DNA from: Caulobacteraceae bacterium
GTDB taxonomy: Bacteria > Pseudomonadota > Alphaproteobacteria > Caulobacterales > Caulobacteraceae
DNA length: 8,524 nt
Reading direction: 5' to 3'
NCBI GenBank assembly: GCA_947484535.1
Contig: CANKPO010000045.1
Coordinates: 1-8,524, forward strand
Within the stretch, counting starts at the first letter, position 1; every line of letters starts with the position of its first letter. The position numbers and the translations under genes are program-made. Below, in pieces: positions 1 to 7,091 of this stretch. The notes beneath the pieces were generated by a model. The model did not search any database and was not told the DNA's origin. It worked only from the letters and a program-made list of their open reading frames with translations.

Positions 1-96
1 GCGGGTAAGGGCGTGGCGAGGCCCGACAGCCTTATCGCCGCCATCCGCATGGCTGACCAGATCGCCACCACCCGCGCCGCGCAGGCCAGCCTATGA
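1..96 (+). CDS. pdxA: 4-hydroxythreonine-4-phosphate dehydrogenase, C-terminal fragment
   Basis: Only the last 31 codons are present; the gene enters from the left edge in the frame starting at base 1 and stops at TGA 94-96. The visible peptide begins AGKGVARPDSLIAAIRMADQ, which fits the usual PdxA ending (a Gly-rich turn, then ARPDSL and an amphipathic helix). PdxA is a cytosolic, metal-dependent NAD enzyme that oxidises 4-phosphohydroxy-L-threonine in the DXP-dependent pathway to pyridoxal phosphate. Its stop overlaps the rsmA start as ATGA, so the two are probably translationally coupled. A pdxA-rsmA pairing is common in proteobacteria and supports the call. No catalytic residues are in view, so identity rests on the C-terminal motif plus context. 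Confidence 0.85.
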   Translation, partial: AGKGVARPDSLIAAIRMADQIATTRAAQASL

Positions 97-938
97 GCCT
101 CAAGGACCTCCCCCCCATCCGTGAGGCGTTGGAAGAATACGGCCTTCTGGCCAAGAAGAGCTTTGGCCAGCACTTTCTGCTCGACCTCAACATCACCCGC
201 AAGATTGCCCGCTTGGCCGAGGTTGTCGAAGGCCAGACCGTGATTGAGGTGGGCCCCGGCCCCGGCGGCCTGACCCGCGCCCTGCTCGAAGCCGGTGCCA
301 AGGTCATTGCGGTTGAGATGGACCCTCGGTTCTTTCCCCTGCTCAATGGCCTTGGCGACGCCGCCCCTGCCCAGCTTCATCTGGTCCAGAACGATGCCTT
401 GCGCGTCAAGGAAGCCGACCTGGTCGCCGAGCACGCGCCGGGCACCGAAGCCTCTATCGTGGCCAACCTGCCCTACAATGTCGGCACAGCCCTCTTGCTG
501 AAATGGCTGACCGGGCAGTGGCAGCCCCGCTCCATGACCTTGATGTTTCAAAAGGAAGTGGCCGACCGGATCACGGCGCAGGTCGGGGATGATGCCTATG
601 GACGCCTCGCCGTGGTGGTTCAGGCCACCGCCAAAGCCCGCACCGTCATGGACCTGCCCGCCCGCGCCTTCACGCCGCCGCCCAAGGTGACATCCGCTGT
701 CGTCAACCTGACGCCCCTCACCGACAGACCCGATGCCGCCATGCTCAAGGCGCTGGAACGGACCACGCAGGCGGCCTTTGGTCAGAGGCGCAAAATGTTG
801 CGCTCCAGCCTCAAGACCCTCGGCGGAACAGAGCTCTGCCTAGCCGCTGGCATTGATCCAGACGTGCGGGCTGAAACGGTGGATGTGGACGGCTTCTTAG
901 CGCTGGCCAAGATCGTCTTGGCTCAGACCAAGGCCTAG
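93..938 (+). CDS. rsmA: 16S rRNA (adenine1518-N6/adenine1519-N6)-dimethyltransferase RsmA/KsgA
   Basis: A 281-residue protein of normal RsmA length. It uses S-adenosylmethionine to dimethylate two adjacent adenines in the 3'-terminal helix 45 loop of 16S rRNA, late in 30S assembly. Visible landmarks: KKSFGQHFLLD at 21-31, SAM motif I EVGPGPGGLT at 52-61, the acidic residue that normally holds the ribose in VEMD (E75), the catalytic NLPY motif at 125-128, PPPKVTSAVV at 196-205, and FGQRRKMLRSSLK at 229-241 in the C-terminal rRNA-binding domain. The start ATG 93-95 overlaps the pdxA stop. No good Shine-Dalgarno sequence lies before it, so translation probably depends on coupling to pdxA. The gene ends head-on with gmk, sharing four bases. 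Nothing suggests damage. Confidence 0.97.
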   Translation: MSLKDLPPIREALEEYGLLAKKSFGQHFLLDLNITRKIARLAEVVEGQTVIEVGPGPGGLTRALLEAGAKVIAVEMDPRFFPLLNGLGDAAPAQLHLVQNDALRVKEADLVAEHAPGTEASIVANLPYNVGTALLLKWLTGQWQPRSMTLMFQKEVADRITAQVGDDAYGRLAVVVQATAKARTVMDLPARAFTPPPKVTSAVVNLTPLTDRPDAAMLKALERTTQAAFGQRRKMLRSSLKTLGGTELCLAAGIDPDVRAETVDVDGFLALAKIVLAQTKA

Positions 939-1594
939 ATCGGTTCGTCCATCAGGCGGTTCACGAACGGAGCCAGCCACCGATTGCGCGCGCCCTTCAG
1001 CCTTTCGGCGTGATAGATATGGGCCAGTTCGGCATAGGCGAGGTCAAAGTCCTCATTGACGATGACATAGTCATAGTCGGTCCATTTCTCGATCTCACCC
1101 TTGGACCGGCCAAGCCGCCGCTCGATCACGTCTGCTGCATCCTGCGCCCTGGCATTGAGGCGGCGCTTAAGGTCGGCCATGGTCGGCGGCAGGATAAAGA
1201 CCCGCACCACATCTTGCGACGCCTTGGCCGCGATCTGGCGCGCCCCTTGCCAATCAATATCGAACAGCACGTCGCGCCCCTCAGACAGGGCCTGCATCAC
1301 CGGCCCTTCGGGACTGCCATATCGATGTTCATGGACCTCAGCCCATTCCAAAAAGCGGTTCTGCTCGACATCGCGATCAAAGGCGGCGCGGTCGATAAAA
1401 TGATATTCCCGGCCATCCTTTTCGCCGGGACGCGGGCCACGGGTGGTGCAGGACACGGACAGTTCCAAATCCGCATGGTCGGCGACCAGACGCCGCGAGA
1501 GCGAGGTCTTGCCCGCGCCCGATGGGCTGGAAATGACCAGCATCAGGCCCCGGCGAACGCCGAACTCGGCATGGAGATGAGCGTTACTCGACAT
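935..1594 (-). CDS. gmk: Guanylate kinase
   Basis: Cytosolic enzyme converting GMP (and dGMP) to GDP with ATP, needed for GTP and (p)ppGpp pools. Numbering from the ATG at 1594 gives 219 residues. P-loop SSPSGAGKTS lies at 22-31; the GMP-binding SCTTRGPRPGE at 48-58, YHF at 64-66 and FLEWAEVHEHRYG at 81-93 follow; FDIDWQGA is at 111-118; the lid arginines lie in IERRLGRSKGE, 157-167. An in-frame GTG at 1609 would add five residues (MSRSR), but I prefer the ATG: it overlaps the end of yicC by 11 bases and has AGGTCC-like purines just upstream. The two are probably coupled, and a yicC-gmk pair is common in bacteria. It is the last gene of the leftward run. No intrinsic terminator is visible after it, so transcripts may continue into antisense rsmA. 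Confidence 0.96.
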   Translation of the reverse strand: MSSNAHLHAEFGVRRGLMLVISSPSGAGKTSLSRRLVADHADLELSVSCTTRGPRPGEKDGREYHFIDRAAFDRDVEQNRFLEWAEVHEHRYGSPEGPVMQALSEGRDVLFDIDWQGARQIAAKASQDVVRVFILPPTMADLKRRLNARAQDAADVIERRLGRSKGEIEKWTDYDYVIVNEDFDLAYAELAHIYHAERLKGARNRWLAPFVNRLMDEPI

Positions 1595-2468
1595 TCTGGA
1601 CCTGCTCACGGAGCTGTTCGATGGTGGCCTTCAGATCAAGACCCGTGGCGGTAAGTCCCGTCAAGGCGGACTTGGAACAGAGCGTGTTGGCTTCACGCAT
1701 AAATTCCTGCATCAAAAAGTCGAGCCGTCGACCCGATGCCGCCTCACTCGATAGCAAGGTGCGCGCGGCCTGAATATGGCTGACCAGACGATCTAGCTCT
1801 TCGCGGACGTCCGCCTTGACGGCCATGGCGGCGGCTTCTGTAACGATCCGTTCAGCAACCCCTGCCCCATCGCCTGCCAGCTCGGTCATGCGCTTGGTGA
1901 AGCGCTCCTTGATGGCGGAGGGCTGACCGGCAGCCTGTGCCTCGGCGGTCATTACCAGCGCCTCGATACGGTCTACGAGACCGCCGAGGACCGGTGCGAG
2001 GGCCGCGCCCTCGTCCAGCCGCGAGGCCTGCAGCGCCGTCAGGGCGTCGGTGATCGATGCCGTCATGGCCTGTTCAACCGAAGCCTTGACCTCGGCCTCT
2101 TCGACCTCTTCGGTCACTTCCAGCACACCGCGCAGGGCCAGCAGGCCATCGGCGCTGGGGGGCTGAGCACGGCCCGCCGCGATCAGGGGAGCGACGAGGC
2201 CCAGATAACGCTCGATCTGGTCCAGATTGACCCGCACCTGACCGACCGACTCCGCGCGCTTGGCCTGAAGCCCGATGGTGATCTGACCACGCTGGAACAG
2301 GCTCTGAGCGCCGTCGCGCGCCACCCGCTCCAAGCTGTCAAAGCCCGGAGGCCCGCGAAAGCGCGTCTCAAGATTGCGGCCATTGACCGAGCGCGCCTCG
2401 ACCGCCCAGGTCCAAGCGCCCGCCGATCCCTCAACCCGCGCAAAGCCGGTCATGCCTGACAGGGCCAT
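1584..2468 (-). CDS. yicC: YicC/YloC-family endoribonuclease
   Basis: 294 residues from the ATG at 2468, close to the roughly 290 usual for the family. The start is fixed by the hallmark N-terminus (M)xxMTGFAR, here at residues 6-11; an open frame continues 41 codons further upstream, but that part lies inside mltG and does not look like YicC. The C-terminal DUF1732 block is well conserved: KADVREELDRLVSHI at 218-232, GRRLDFLMQEFMREANTL at 246-263, then SKSALTG and the closing IEQLREQVQNVE. Family members are known as endoribonucleases, and the E. coli protein has been linked to small-RNA turnover; the exact targets here cannot be read from sequence. A GGGGGA run about 10 bases upstream, inside the mltG end, may be the ribosome site. 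One base separates it from mltG, and its 3' end overlaps gmk, so it is almost certainly co-transcribed with both. Confidence 0.93.
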   Translation of the reverse strand: MALSGMTGFARVEGSAGAWTWAVEARSVNGRNLETRFRGPPGFDSLERVARDGAQSLFQRGQITIGLQAKRAESVGQVRVNLDQIERYLGLVAPLIAAGRAQPPSADGLLALRGVLEVTEEVEEAEVKASVEQAMTASITDALTALQASRLDEGAALAPVLGGLVDRIEALVMTAEAQAAGQPSAIKERFTKRMTELAGDGAGVAERIVTEAAAMAVKADVREELDRLVSHIQAARTLLSSEAASGRRLDFLMQEFMREANTLCSKSALTGLTATGLDLKATIEQLREQVQNVE

Positions 2469-2469
2469 C

Positions 2470-3528
2470 CTAGCGTCCCCCTGCCGCCGCAGCGGCCTGC
2501 TGGCGCTCGATACGCCGCCACTGGGCGACATTGCGGCGATGGTCGTCATAGCTGGTCGCAAAGACGTGCCCGCCCGTCCCATCGGCCACAAAGAAGACCT
2601 CGGTCGAGGGCGGCGCGGTCAGAACCGCCTCAAGGGCCGCGCGGCCCGGATTGGCGATGGGCGTCGGCGGCAGGCCAAAGATGACATAGGTGTTATAGGG
2701 CGTCGCAGCATCGACCTCTGAGGCGCGCAGGCCCCGGCCCAGCGGCCTGCCCCGGGTGATGCCATAGATGATGGTCGGGTCCGATTCGAGCCTCATGCCC
2801 TGCTGCAAGCGGTTGATGAACAGGGCCGCAATGCGCGGACGCTCATCGGCCTTGGCGGTTTCCTTCTCGACGATGGAGGCCAAGATTACGGCCTGCTCAG
2901 GCGTGGTGAAGGGCAATCCACTGCGCCGCTTGGGCCAAAGCTCGGCCACCAGCCCGGTCTGGGCCTTCTTCATCCGCTCAAGCACGGCCGCTCGGGTTTC
3001 GCCGCGTTTGACGTCATAGGTCTGGGGCATGACCGAGCCTTCAGGCGGCGCCGAAACCGTACCGGTCAGGACATCGCTCTTCATCAGGGCATCGACGACC
3101 ATATCCGATGCAAAGCCTTCGGGGATGGTCACCTGATGGCGCGCACCCTTGCCCTTGCGGATCATCTCCATCACCGTCGACATCGAGGTCTTGGACGGGA
3201 AGCTATATTCCCCCGCCTGAAGGCGACGGGCCGATCCGTTAAGCTTAGCGGCCAGAACAAAGACCGAAGCCGAGGAGATCACCTTGTCTTGGACCAGAAC
3301 CTCTGAAATCTCAGACAGGTTCGCACCCTCAGACAGCTCAACGATCCGGTCAGCGCCATTGGCCGATGCCGGACCGGGCAGGCTATAGGTCGCAAGGCCC
3401 CAGATCAGGAGCACACTCAGCAATAGGGCGAGCGTTGCGGCCGCGCTGACGCCAATGATCAATAGCGGGTGCTTGACCACCGCGCCGCTCGGCGTTTCAG
3501 GAGGCGTTGGCTCGCCAGCCGAGGTCAT
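2470..3528 (-). CDS. mltG: Endolytic murein transglycosylase MltG (YceG-like)
   Basis: Inner-membrane lytic transglycosylase that cuts nascent peptidoglycan and is thought to terminate glycan strand growth. The 352-residue protein has a short Pro-rich cytoplasmic start (1-18), one membrane segment at about 20-46, and then the periplasmic part. LQAGEYSF (103-110) and the LysM-like stretch VTIPEGFASDMVVDAL (133-148) are typical. The catalytic region is AVILASIVEKET at 213-224, with E221 aligned to the known catalytic glutamate, followed by FINRLQQGMRLESDPTIIYG (237-256) and YNTYVIFGLPPTPIANPG (278-295). The tail is Ala-rich (AAAAAGGR). The start ATG overlaps the fabF stop as ATGA, so translation is probably coupled to fabF. 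Its place behind fatty acid synthesis genes links wall and membrane growth by operon structure; that is inference. Confidence 0.95.
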   Translation of the reverse strand: MTSAGEPTPPETPSGAVVKHPLLIIGVSAAATLALLLSVLLIWGLATYSLPGPASANGADRIVELSEGANLSEISEVLVQDKVISSASVFVLAAKLNGSARRLQAGEYSFPSKTSMSTVMEMIRKGKGARHQVTIPEGFASDMVVDALMKSDVLTGTVSAPPEGSVMPQTYDVKRGETRAAVLERMKKAQTGLVAELWPKRRSGLPFTTPEQAVILASIVEKETAKADERPRIAALFINRLQQGMRLESDPTIIYGITRGRPLGRGLRASEVDAATPYNTYVIFGLPPTPIANPGRAALEAVLTAPPSTEVFFVADGTGGHVFATSYDDHRRNVAQWRRIERQQAAAAAGGR

Positions 3529-4808
3529 GGGACCCGCTTGAACACGAGCGAGGCGTTGGTGCCGCCAAAGCCAAAGCTGTTGGATAGGGCGACATTGATT
3601 TCCATCTTCTTGGCCTTGTGCGGCACCAGATCGATGGCGGTCTCGACCGAGGGATTGTCCAGATTGATCGTCGGCGGCGCGATCTGATCGCGAATGGCCA
3701 GAGCGGTAAAGGCCGCTTCAACCGCGCCCGCAGCGCCCAGCAGGTGCCCAATCGAGGACTTGGTCGAGGACATGGTGGTCTTAGAGGCCGACGCCCCCAG
3801 CATCCGCTCTACCGCGCCCAGTTCGATCTCGTCACCTAAGGGCGTCGAGGTGCCGTGAGCGTTGATATAGTCGATCTGCGAAGGATCAATTCCCGCGCGC
3901 GCGAGCGACAGGTTCATGGCCCTAAAGCCGCCATCGCCATCACTGGCCGGGGCGGTGATGTGATAGGCGTCGCCGGACAGGCCATAGCCTACCACCTCGG
4001 CATAGATCTTGGCCCCGCGCGCGATGGCGTGCTCATATTCTTCCAGCACCAGAACGCCCGCGCCCTCGCCCATCACAAAGCCGTCGCGGTCCTTGTCATA
4101 GGGTCTGGAGGCCATCTGGGGCCGATCATTGAAGTTGGTACTCATGGCGCGCGCGGCGACAAAGCCCGCAACACCAATCTTGCAAACCGCCGCCTCAGCG
4201 CCGCCTGCAAGCATCACGTCCGCGTCGCCCCACTGGATCAGGCGCATGGCATCACCGACGGCGTGAGCGCCCGTGGCGCAGGCCGTGACCACCGAATGGT
4301 TCGGCCCCTTAAGGCCGTAACGGATCGAGACCTGACCCGAGGCCAGATTGATCAGGGCCGAAGGGATAAAGAACGGACTAATCTTGCGCGGGCCCTTGGC
4401 CTCGAGCTCAAGCGCAGTCTCGGCAATGGTGTTCAGACCGCCGATGCCCGAGCCGATGATCACACCGGTCCGGCACCTGTCTTCCTCGGTCTGGGGATGC
4501 CAGCCGGAATCGATCACGGCCTCATCCGCCGCCGCCATGGCGTAGAGGATGAAATCATCGACCCGGCGCTGATCGCGCGTAGACATGGTCAGGTTGGGAT
4601 CGAAGGATCCGGCAATGTCCGCACCGCCGCCGCCGCGCCCATCAATCCGGGGCACTTCGCAGGCGATCTGACAGCCATAGTCTGTTGGATCAAAGGCCGA
4701 GATCCGGCCCGCGCCAGAGCGTCCCGCCAGCAGGGCTGACCAGGTGTTATCAACCCCTGTACCCAATGGCGTAACCAGCCCAAGACCGGTGATGACGACA
4801 CGACGCAT
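3525..4808 (-). CDS. fabF: Beta-ketoacyl-ACP synthase II
   Basis: Condenses malonyl-ACP with the growing acyl-ACP, releasing CO2 and lengthening the chain by two carbons. At 427 residues it is slightly longer than the E. coli enzyme (413); the extra residues include a Gly-rich patch RGGGGADIAG near 58-67. The thiolase-fold active site is complete: Cys177 in VVTACATGAHAVGDAM, His318 in INAHGTSTPLGD, Lys350 and His355 in TKSSIGHLLGAAGAVEA, and the closing NSFGFGGTNASLVF. The N-terminus RRVVITGLGLVTPLG is typical, and AAAGGATC lies about 8 bases before the ATG. FabF rather than FabB is favoured by length, motifs and the acpP-fabF order. A 138-base gap with stem-loops separates it from acpP, and it overlaps mltG by four bases. 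Confidence 0.97.
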   Translation of the reverse strand: MRRVVITGLGLVTPLGTGVDNTWSALLAGRSGAGRISAFDPTDYGCQIACEVPRIDGRGGGGADIAGSFDPNLTMSTRDQRRVDDFILYAMAAADEAVIDSGWHPQTEEDRCRTGVIIGSGIGGLNTIAETALELEAKGPRKISPFFIPSALINLASGQVSIRYGLKGPNHSVVTACATGAHAVGDAMRLIQWGDADVMLAGGAEAAVCKIGVAGFVAARAMSTNFNDRPQMASRPYDKDRDGFVMGEGAGVLVLEEYEHAIARGAKIYAEVVGYGLSGDAYHITAPASDGDGGFRAMNLSLARAGIDPSQIDYINAHGTSTPLGDEIELGAVERMLGASASKTTMSSTKSSIGHLLGAAGAVEAAFTALAIRDQIAPPTINLDNPSVETAIDLVPHKAKKMEINVALSNSFGFGGTNASLVFKRVP

Positions 4809-4827
4809 GGCTTTGATCCTTTGAACG

Positions 4828-4844
4828 CCCCGGCAATTTCGGGG
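4828..4844 (-). other. Small stem-loop in the fabF leader
   Basis: A 5-bp stem (CCCCG/CGGGG) with a 7-base loop sits just upstream of the fabF ribosome site, which is AAAGGATC about 8 bases before the ATG. It could affect ribosome access or mark an RNA-processing point, but it is small and may be chance in GC-rich DNA. Confidence 0.25.
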
Positions 4845-4896
4845 TCAGTCCTCCACAGTCGCCTAGGGCAAGCTGAGCGGGGACTATGAGTCAAGA

Positions 4897-4925
4897 CGCC
4901 GCGCCCGGCATGGCCCGGCGCGGCG
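4897..4925 (-). other. Strong intercistronic stem-loop between acpP and fabF
   Basis: The arms CGCCGCGCC and GGCGCGGCG pair perfectly over 9 bp around an 11-base centre that can add three more pairs (GGC/GCC) after one mismatch. On the transcribed strand it is followed by TCTTGA, not a true T-run. It is therefore unlikely to be a full terminator. A partial terminator, or a barrier protecting the acpP 3' end from exonucleases, is plausible and would raise acpP mRNA above fabF. Stem strength is seen; the role is inferred. Confidence 0.45.
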
Positions 4926-4927
4926 AC

Positions 4928-4946
4928 CTGTCATCGATCGTGACAG
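4928..4946 (-). other. Small stem-loop directly after the acpP stop
   Basis: CTGTCA and TGACAG form a 6-bp stem with a 7-base loop that itself contains CGATCG. It begins 2 bases past the acpP stop codon and abuts the larger stem-loop at 4897-4925. The pair could act together as an mRNA 3'-end stabiliser. It has no T-run. Confidence 0.35.
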
Positions 4947-4947
4947 C

Positions 4948-5187
4948 TTAGGCCGCGAGGCGCTCGCTGATGAACTTCACGGCGTCGCCCACAGTTTGAA
5001 TATGTTCTGCGGCGTCATCGGGAATCTCGATGTCGAACTCTTCTTCGAAAGCCATGACGAGCTCGACATTGTCGAGGCTGTCTGCACCAAGATCGTCGAT
5101 GAAGCTGGCCTTTTCCGTGACCTTCTCCGGATCGGCGTCCAGATGCTCGATCACGATCTTACGGACGCGTTCGAGAATGTCGGACAT
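4948..5187 (-). CDS. acpP: Acyl carrier protein
   Basis: A 79-residue acidic four-helix protein that carries acyl chains on a phosphopantetheine arm through every step of fatty acid synthesis. Ser37 in the [20 protein letters not shown] block (31-50) is the attachment site for 4'-phosphopantetheine. [20 protein letters not shown] is the usual helix II-III recognition surface. Length and sequence match primary-metabolism ACPs rather than secondary-metabolism carriers. AAGGGA about 9 bases before the ATG is a good ribosome site. Unlike its neighbours, the gene is isolated: 182 bases separate it from fabG and 138 from fabF. Both gaps hold structured or regulatory-looking sequence, which suggests its own promoter and a protected monocistronic mRNA. 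Confidence 0.98.
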   Translation of the reverse strand: MSDILERVRKIVIEHLDADPEKVTEKASFIDDLGADSLDNVELVMAFEEEFDIEIPDDAAEHIQTVGDAVKFISERLAA

Positions 5188-5193
5188 ACGCTG

Positions 5194-5285
5194 GAATCCC
5201 TTGTCTAGATGGTGAGTCCGAATGCCCCTAACGACGATCGCCAGACGGTCACCCGGTCGTGAAACCTAAATTACTGAATCGATTC
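5194..5285. promoter_or_regulatory. Cluster of four GANTC sites in the acpP leader
   Basis: GANTC, the recognition sequence of the CcrM adenine methyltransferase, occurs at 5194-5198, 5214-5218, 5276-5280 and 5281-5285. The last two are back to back and form the 10-base palindrome GAATCGATTC. By my reading the rest of the 8.5-kb window has only ten other GANTC sites, about one per 830 bases. In Caulobacter-type bacteria such sites in promoters are read by the cell-cycle regulator GcrA. I found no convincing -35/-10 pair, so the promoter position itself is not called. Confidence 0.5.
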
Positions 5286-5309
5286 CACCGAGGGTGGGCC
5301 GACACAGGC

Positions 5310-5343
5310 TCTCGCTAGCACGTTCTTTTTTGCGAGACTAGCG
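5310..5343. other. Two alternative stems around an A/T tract between fabG and acpP
   Basis: TCTCGC (5310-5315) can pair with GCGAGA (5332-5337), or CGCTAG (5313-5318) with CTAGCG (5338-5343). The pairings share bases and exclude each other. T6 at 5326-5331 (A6 in the fabG-acpP transcript) lies in the loop of either form. Since no T-run follows on the - strand, this is not an ordinary fabG terminator. It may be a switchable structure, or chance. Confidence 0.25.
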
Positions 5344-5369
5344 TATCTGCGCCTAGAAAGTGGCTCGGA

Positions 5370-6110
5370 TCAAACCATCGCCATGCCGCCATTGACGTGC
5401 AGGGTCTGTCCCGTAACATATCCCCCGGCGTCGCTGGCCAGATAAACGCAGGCTGCGGCCACGTCAGAGCCCTCTCCCAAGCGCCCCGAGGGGATCTTGC
5501 TCAGGATCGCAGCCTTTTGCGCCTCATTGAGATCATCGGTCATCGGGCTGGCGATAAAACCGGGCGCGACGCAGTTGACGGTGACATTGCGGCTGCCGAC
5601 CTCTTGGGCCAAGGCCTTGGAAAAGCCGATCATGCCAGCCTTTGAGGCCGCATAGTTGGTCTGGCCCGGATTGCCGGTCACGCCAACGACACTGGTAATG
5701 CCGATGATCCGGCCAGAGCGGCGTTTCATCATACCCTTGAGGGCGGCGCGGCTGAGGCGGAAATAGGCCTCCAGATTGACCTTGATGACCGTTTCCCAGT
5801 CCTCGTCCTTCATGCGCAGCAGCAGACCATCACGGGTAATACCCGCATTGGCGATCAGGATATCGAGCGGCGCACCGGCAGCCTCTTCGGCCTTGGCCAC
5901 CAAACCATCGACCTCGGCCGTATCGCCCAGATTGCAGGTCACAGTCGAGGTCCGCTCGCCCAGTTCCCCGGCGAGAGCCTCCAACGCCGCCAACCGCGTG
6001 CCGGACAGCACCACATGGGCGCCCTGGGCATGGAGCGCGCGGGCAATGGCCCCGCCAATGCCGCCACTAGCGCCTGTGACAAGCGCGGTCTTTCCGGTCA
6101 AATCAAACAT
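5370..6110 (-). CDS. fabG: 3-oxoacyl-ACP reductase
   Basis: NADPH-dependent short-chain dehydrogenase that reduces beta-ketoacyl-ACP to 3-hydroxyacyl-ACP. From the ATG at 6110 it has 246 residues, the normal FabG length. The Rossmann motif TGASGGIG is at 12-19, NAG at 88-90, and the catalytic set N112, S140, Y153 and K157 (YAASK) is complete. NCVAPGFIASPMT (179-191) and the C-terminus GQTLHVNGGMAMV are typical. The frame is open to 6146, but those 12 extra residues run into fabD. The chosen ATG has AAAGGA about 8 bases upstream, overlapping the fabD stop region, and gives the canonical start MFDLTGKTALVTG. The gap to fabD is 13 bases, so the two form one transcript. Confidence 0.97.
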   Translation of the reverse strand: MFDLTGKTALVTGASGGIGGAIARALHAQGAHVVLSGTRLAALEALAGELGERTSTVTCNLGDTAEVDGLVAKAEEAAGAPLDILIANAGITRDGLLLRMKDEDWETVIKVNLEAYFRLSRAALKGMMKRRSGRIIGITSVVGVTGNPGQTNYAASKAGMIGFSKALAQEVGSRNVTVNCVAPGFIASPMTDDLNEAQKAAILSKIPSGRLGEGSDVAAACVYLASDAGGYVTGQTLHVNGGMAMV

Positions 6111-6123
6111 CAGTTCTGGTCCT

Positions 6124-7074
6124 TTAACCCTTGAGGGAGGCGGCAAAGGCCTCCAGATCGGCGGGGGTGTTTAATGGCGTGGCCTCCACGTCCGGGGCAA
6201 TGCGCTTGGCCATGCCTGACAGGACCTTTCCGGCCCCGGCCTCGGCAAAACGGGTCACACCGCCCTCATTGGCCAGCCACAGCATCGACTCGCGCCAGCG
6301 CACGCGGCCCGTCACCTGCTCGACCAGCAGGCTGCGGATCACATCGGCGTCCAGCACCGGCCGGGCCGTGACATTGGCCACCAGCGGCGCACGCGGGGCG
6401 ATGATCAGGGTGCTGGCCAGCGCCTTAGCCATCTCGTCAGCCGCGGGCTGCATCAGGGGGCAATGGAAGGGGGCGGAGACGTTCAGCGGAATGGCCCGCG
6501 CGCCCAGCGCCTTGGCCGCCTCGATGGCCTTGTCGACCGCCGCCCTATCGCCGCTGATCACCACATTGCCCTGGTTATTGTCATTGGCCACGACGCAGAC
6601 CCCGACCTCGGCACCGACCGCCGCCGCCGCTTCGGCCAGCGCCACATCGGTCTTGGGGCCGATCAGCGAGGCCATGGCCCCTGCCCCGACCGGCACAGCG
6701 CGCTGCATGGCCTGACCGCGCAACTTCAACAGACGCGCCGTATCGGCCAAGGTGATCGCCCCCGCCGCCGCCAGCGCCGAATATTCACCCAAGCTGTGGC
6801 CCGCAATAAAGCTGGCCTGCGCGACCGAGACGCCGAACTCGGCCTCCAGCACCCGCGTGACCGCGACACTGACCGCCATCAGGGCGGGCTGCGCATTCTC
6901 GGTCAGGGTCAGGTCCTCTTCGGGACCCTGGCTCATCAGCCCATAGAGCTTTTGCCCCAAGGCCTCATCCACCTCCTGAAACACTTCGCGCGCACTGGCA
7001 AAGGCCTCATAGAGCGCCCCACCCATGCCAACCGCTTGACTGCCCTGACCGGGAAAAAGGAAAGCGAGACCCAT
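6124..7074 (-). CDS. fabD: Malonyl-CoA:ACP transacylase
   Basis: Moves the malonyl group from CoA to ACP, supplying extender units to FabF. The 316-residue length fits the family. The N-terminal FPGQGSQAVGMG (8-18) contains the backbone oxyanion Gln; the nucleophile Ser94 is in AGHSLGEYSAL, Arg119 in LRGQAMQ binds the malonyl carboxylate, and His204 in APFHCPLM completes the dyad. The C-terminal EAGAGKVLSGMAKRI is also typical. AGGAG lies 8 bases before the ATG, confirming the start. It is the first gene of the leftward fatty acid run, facing an AT-rich divergent region, so the main operon promoter should lie in 7075-7150. plsX and fabH, often next to fabD elsewhere, are not here. Confidence 0.97.
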   Translation of the reverse strand: MGLAFLFPGQGSQAVGMGGALYEAFASAREVFQEVDEALGQKLYGLMSQGPEEDLTLTENAQPALMAVSVAVTRVLEAEFGVSVAQASFIAGHSLGEYSALAAAGAITLADTARLLKLRGQAMQRAVPVGAGAMASLIGPKTDVALAEAAAAVGAEVGVCVVANDNNQGNVVISGDRAAVDKAIEAAKALGARAIPLNVSAPFHCPLMQPAADEMAKALASTLIIAPRAPLVANVTARPVLDADVIRSLLVEQVTGRVRWRESMLWLANEGGVTRFAEAGAGKVLSGMAKRIAPDVEATPLNTPADLEAFAASLKG

Positions 7075-7091
7075 CAGACGGGCTCCTAAAC

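Noticed and set aside
1010..1654. 214-codon open frame on the + strand opposite gmk
   Set aside because: It lies over intact guanylate kinase motifs and shows no recognisable protein sequence.
3855..4739. 294-codon open frame on the + strand opposite fabF
   Set aside because: It is antisense to a fully conserved fabF and has no family features; GC-rich codon use commonly leaves such antisense frames open.
6463..7089. 208-codon open frame on the + strand opposite fabD
   Set aside because: Shadow of fabD; rich in Arg, His and Gln as expected from reversed Ala/Leu codons.
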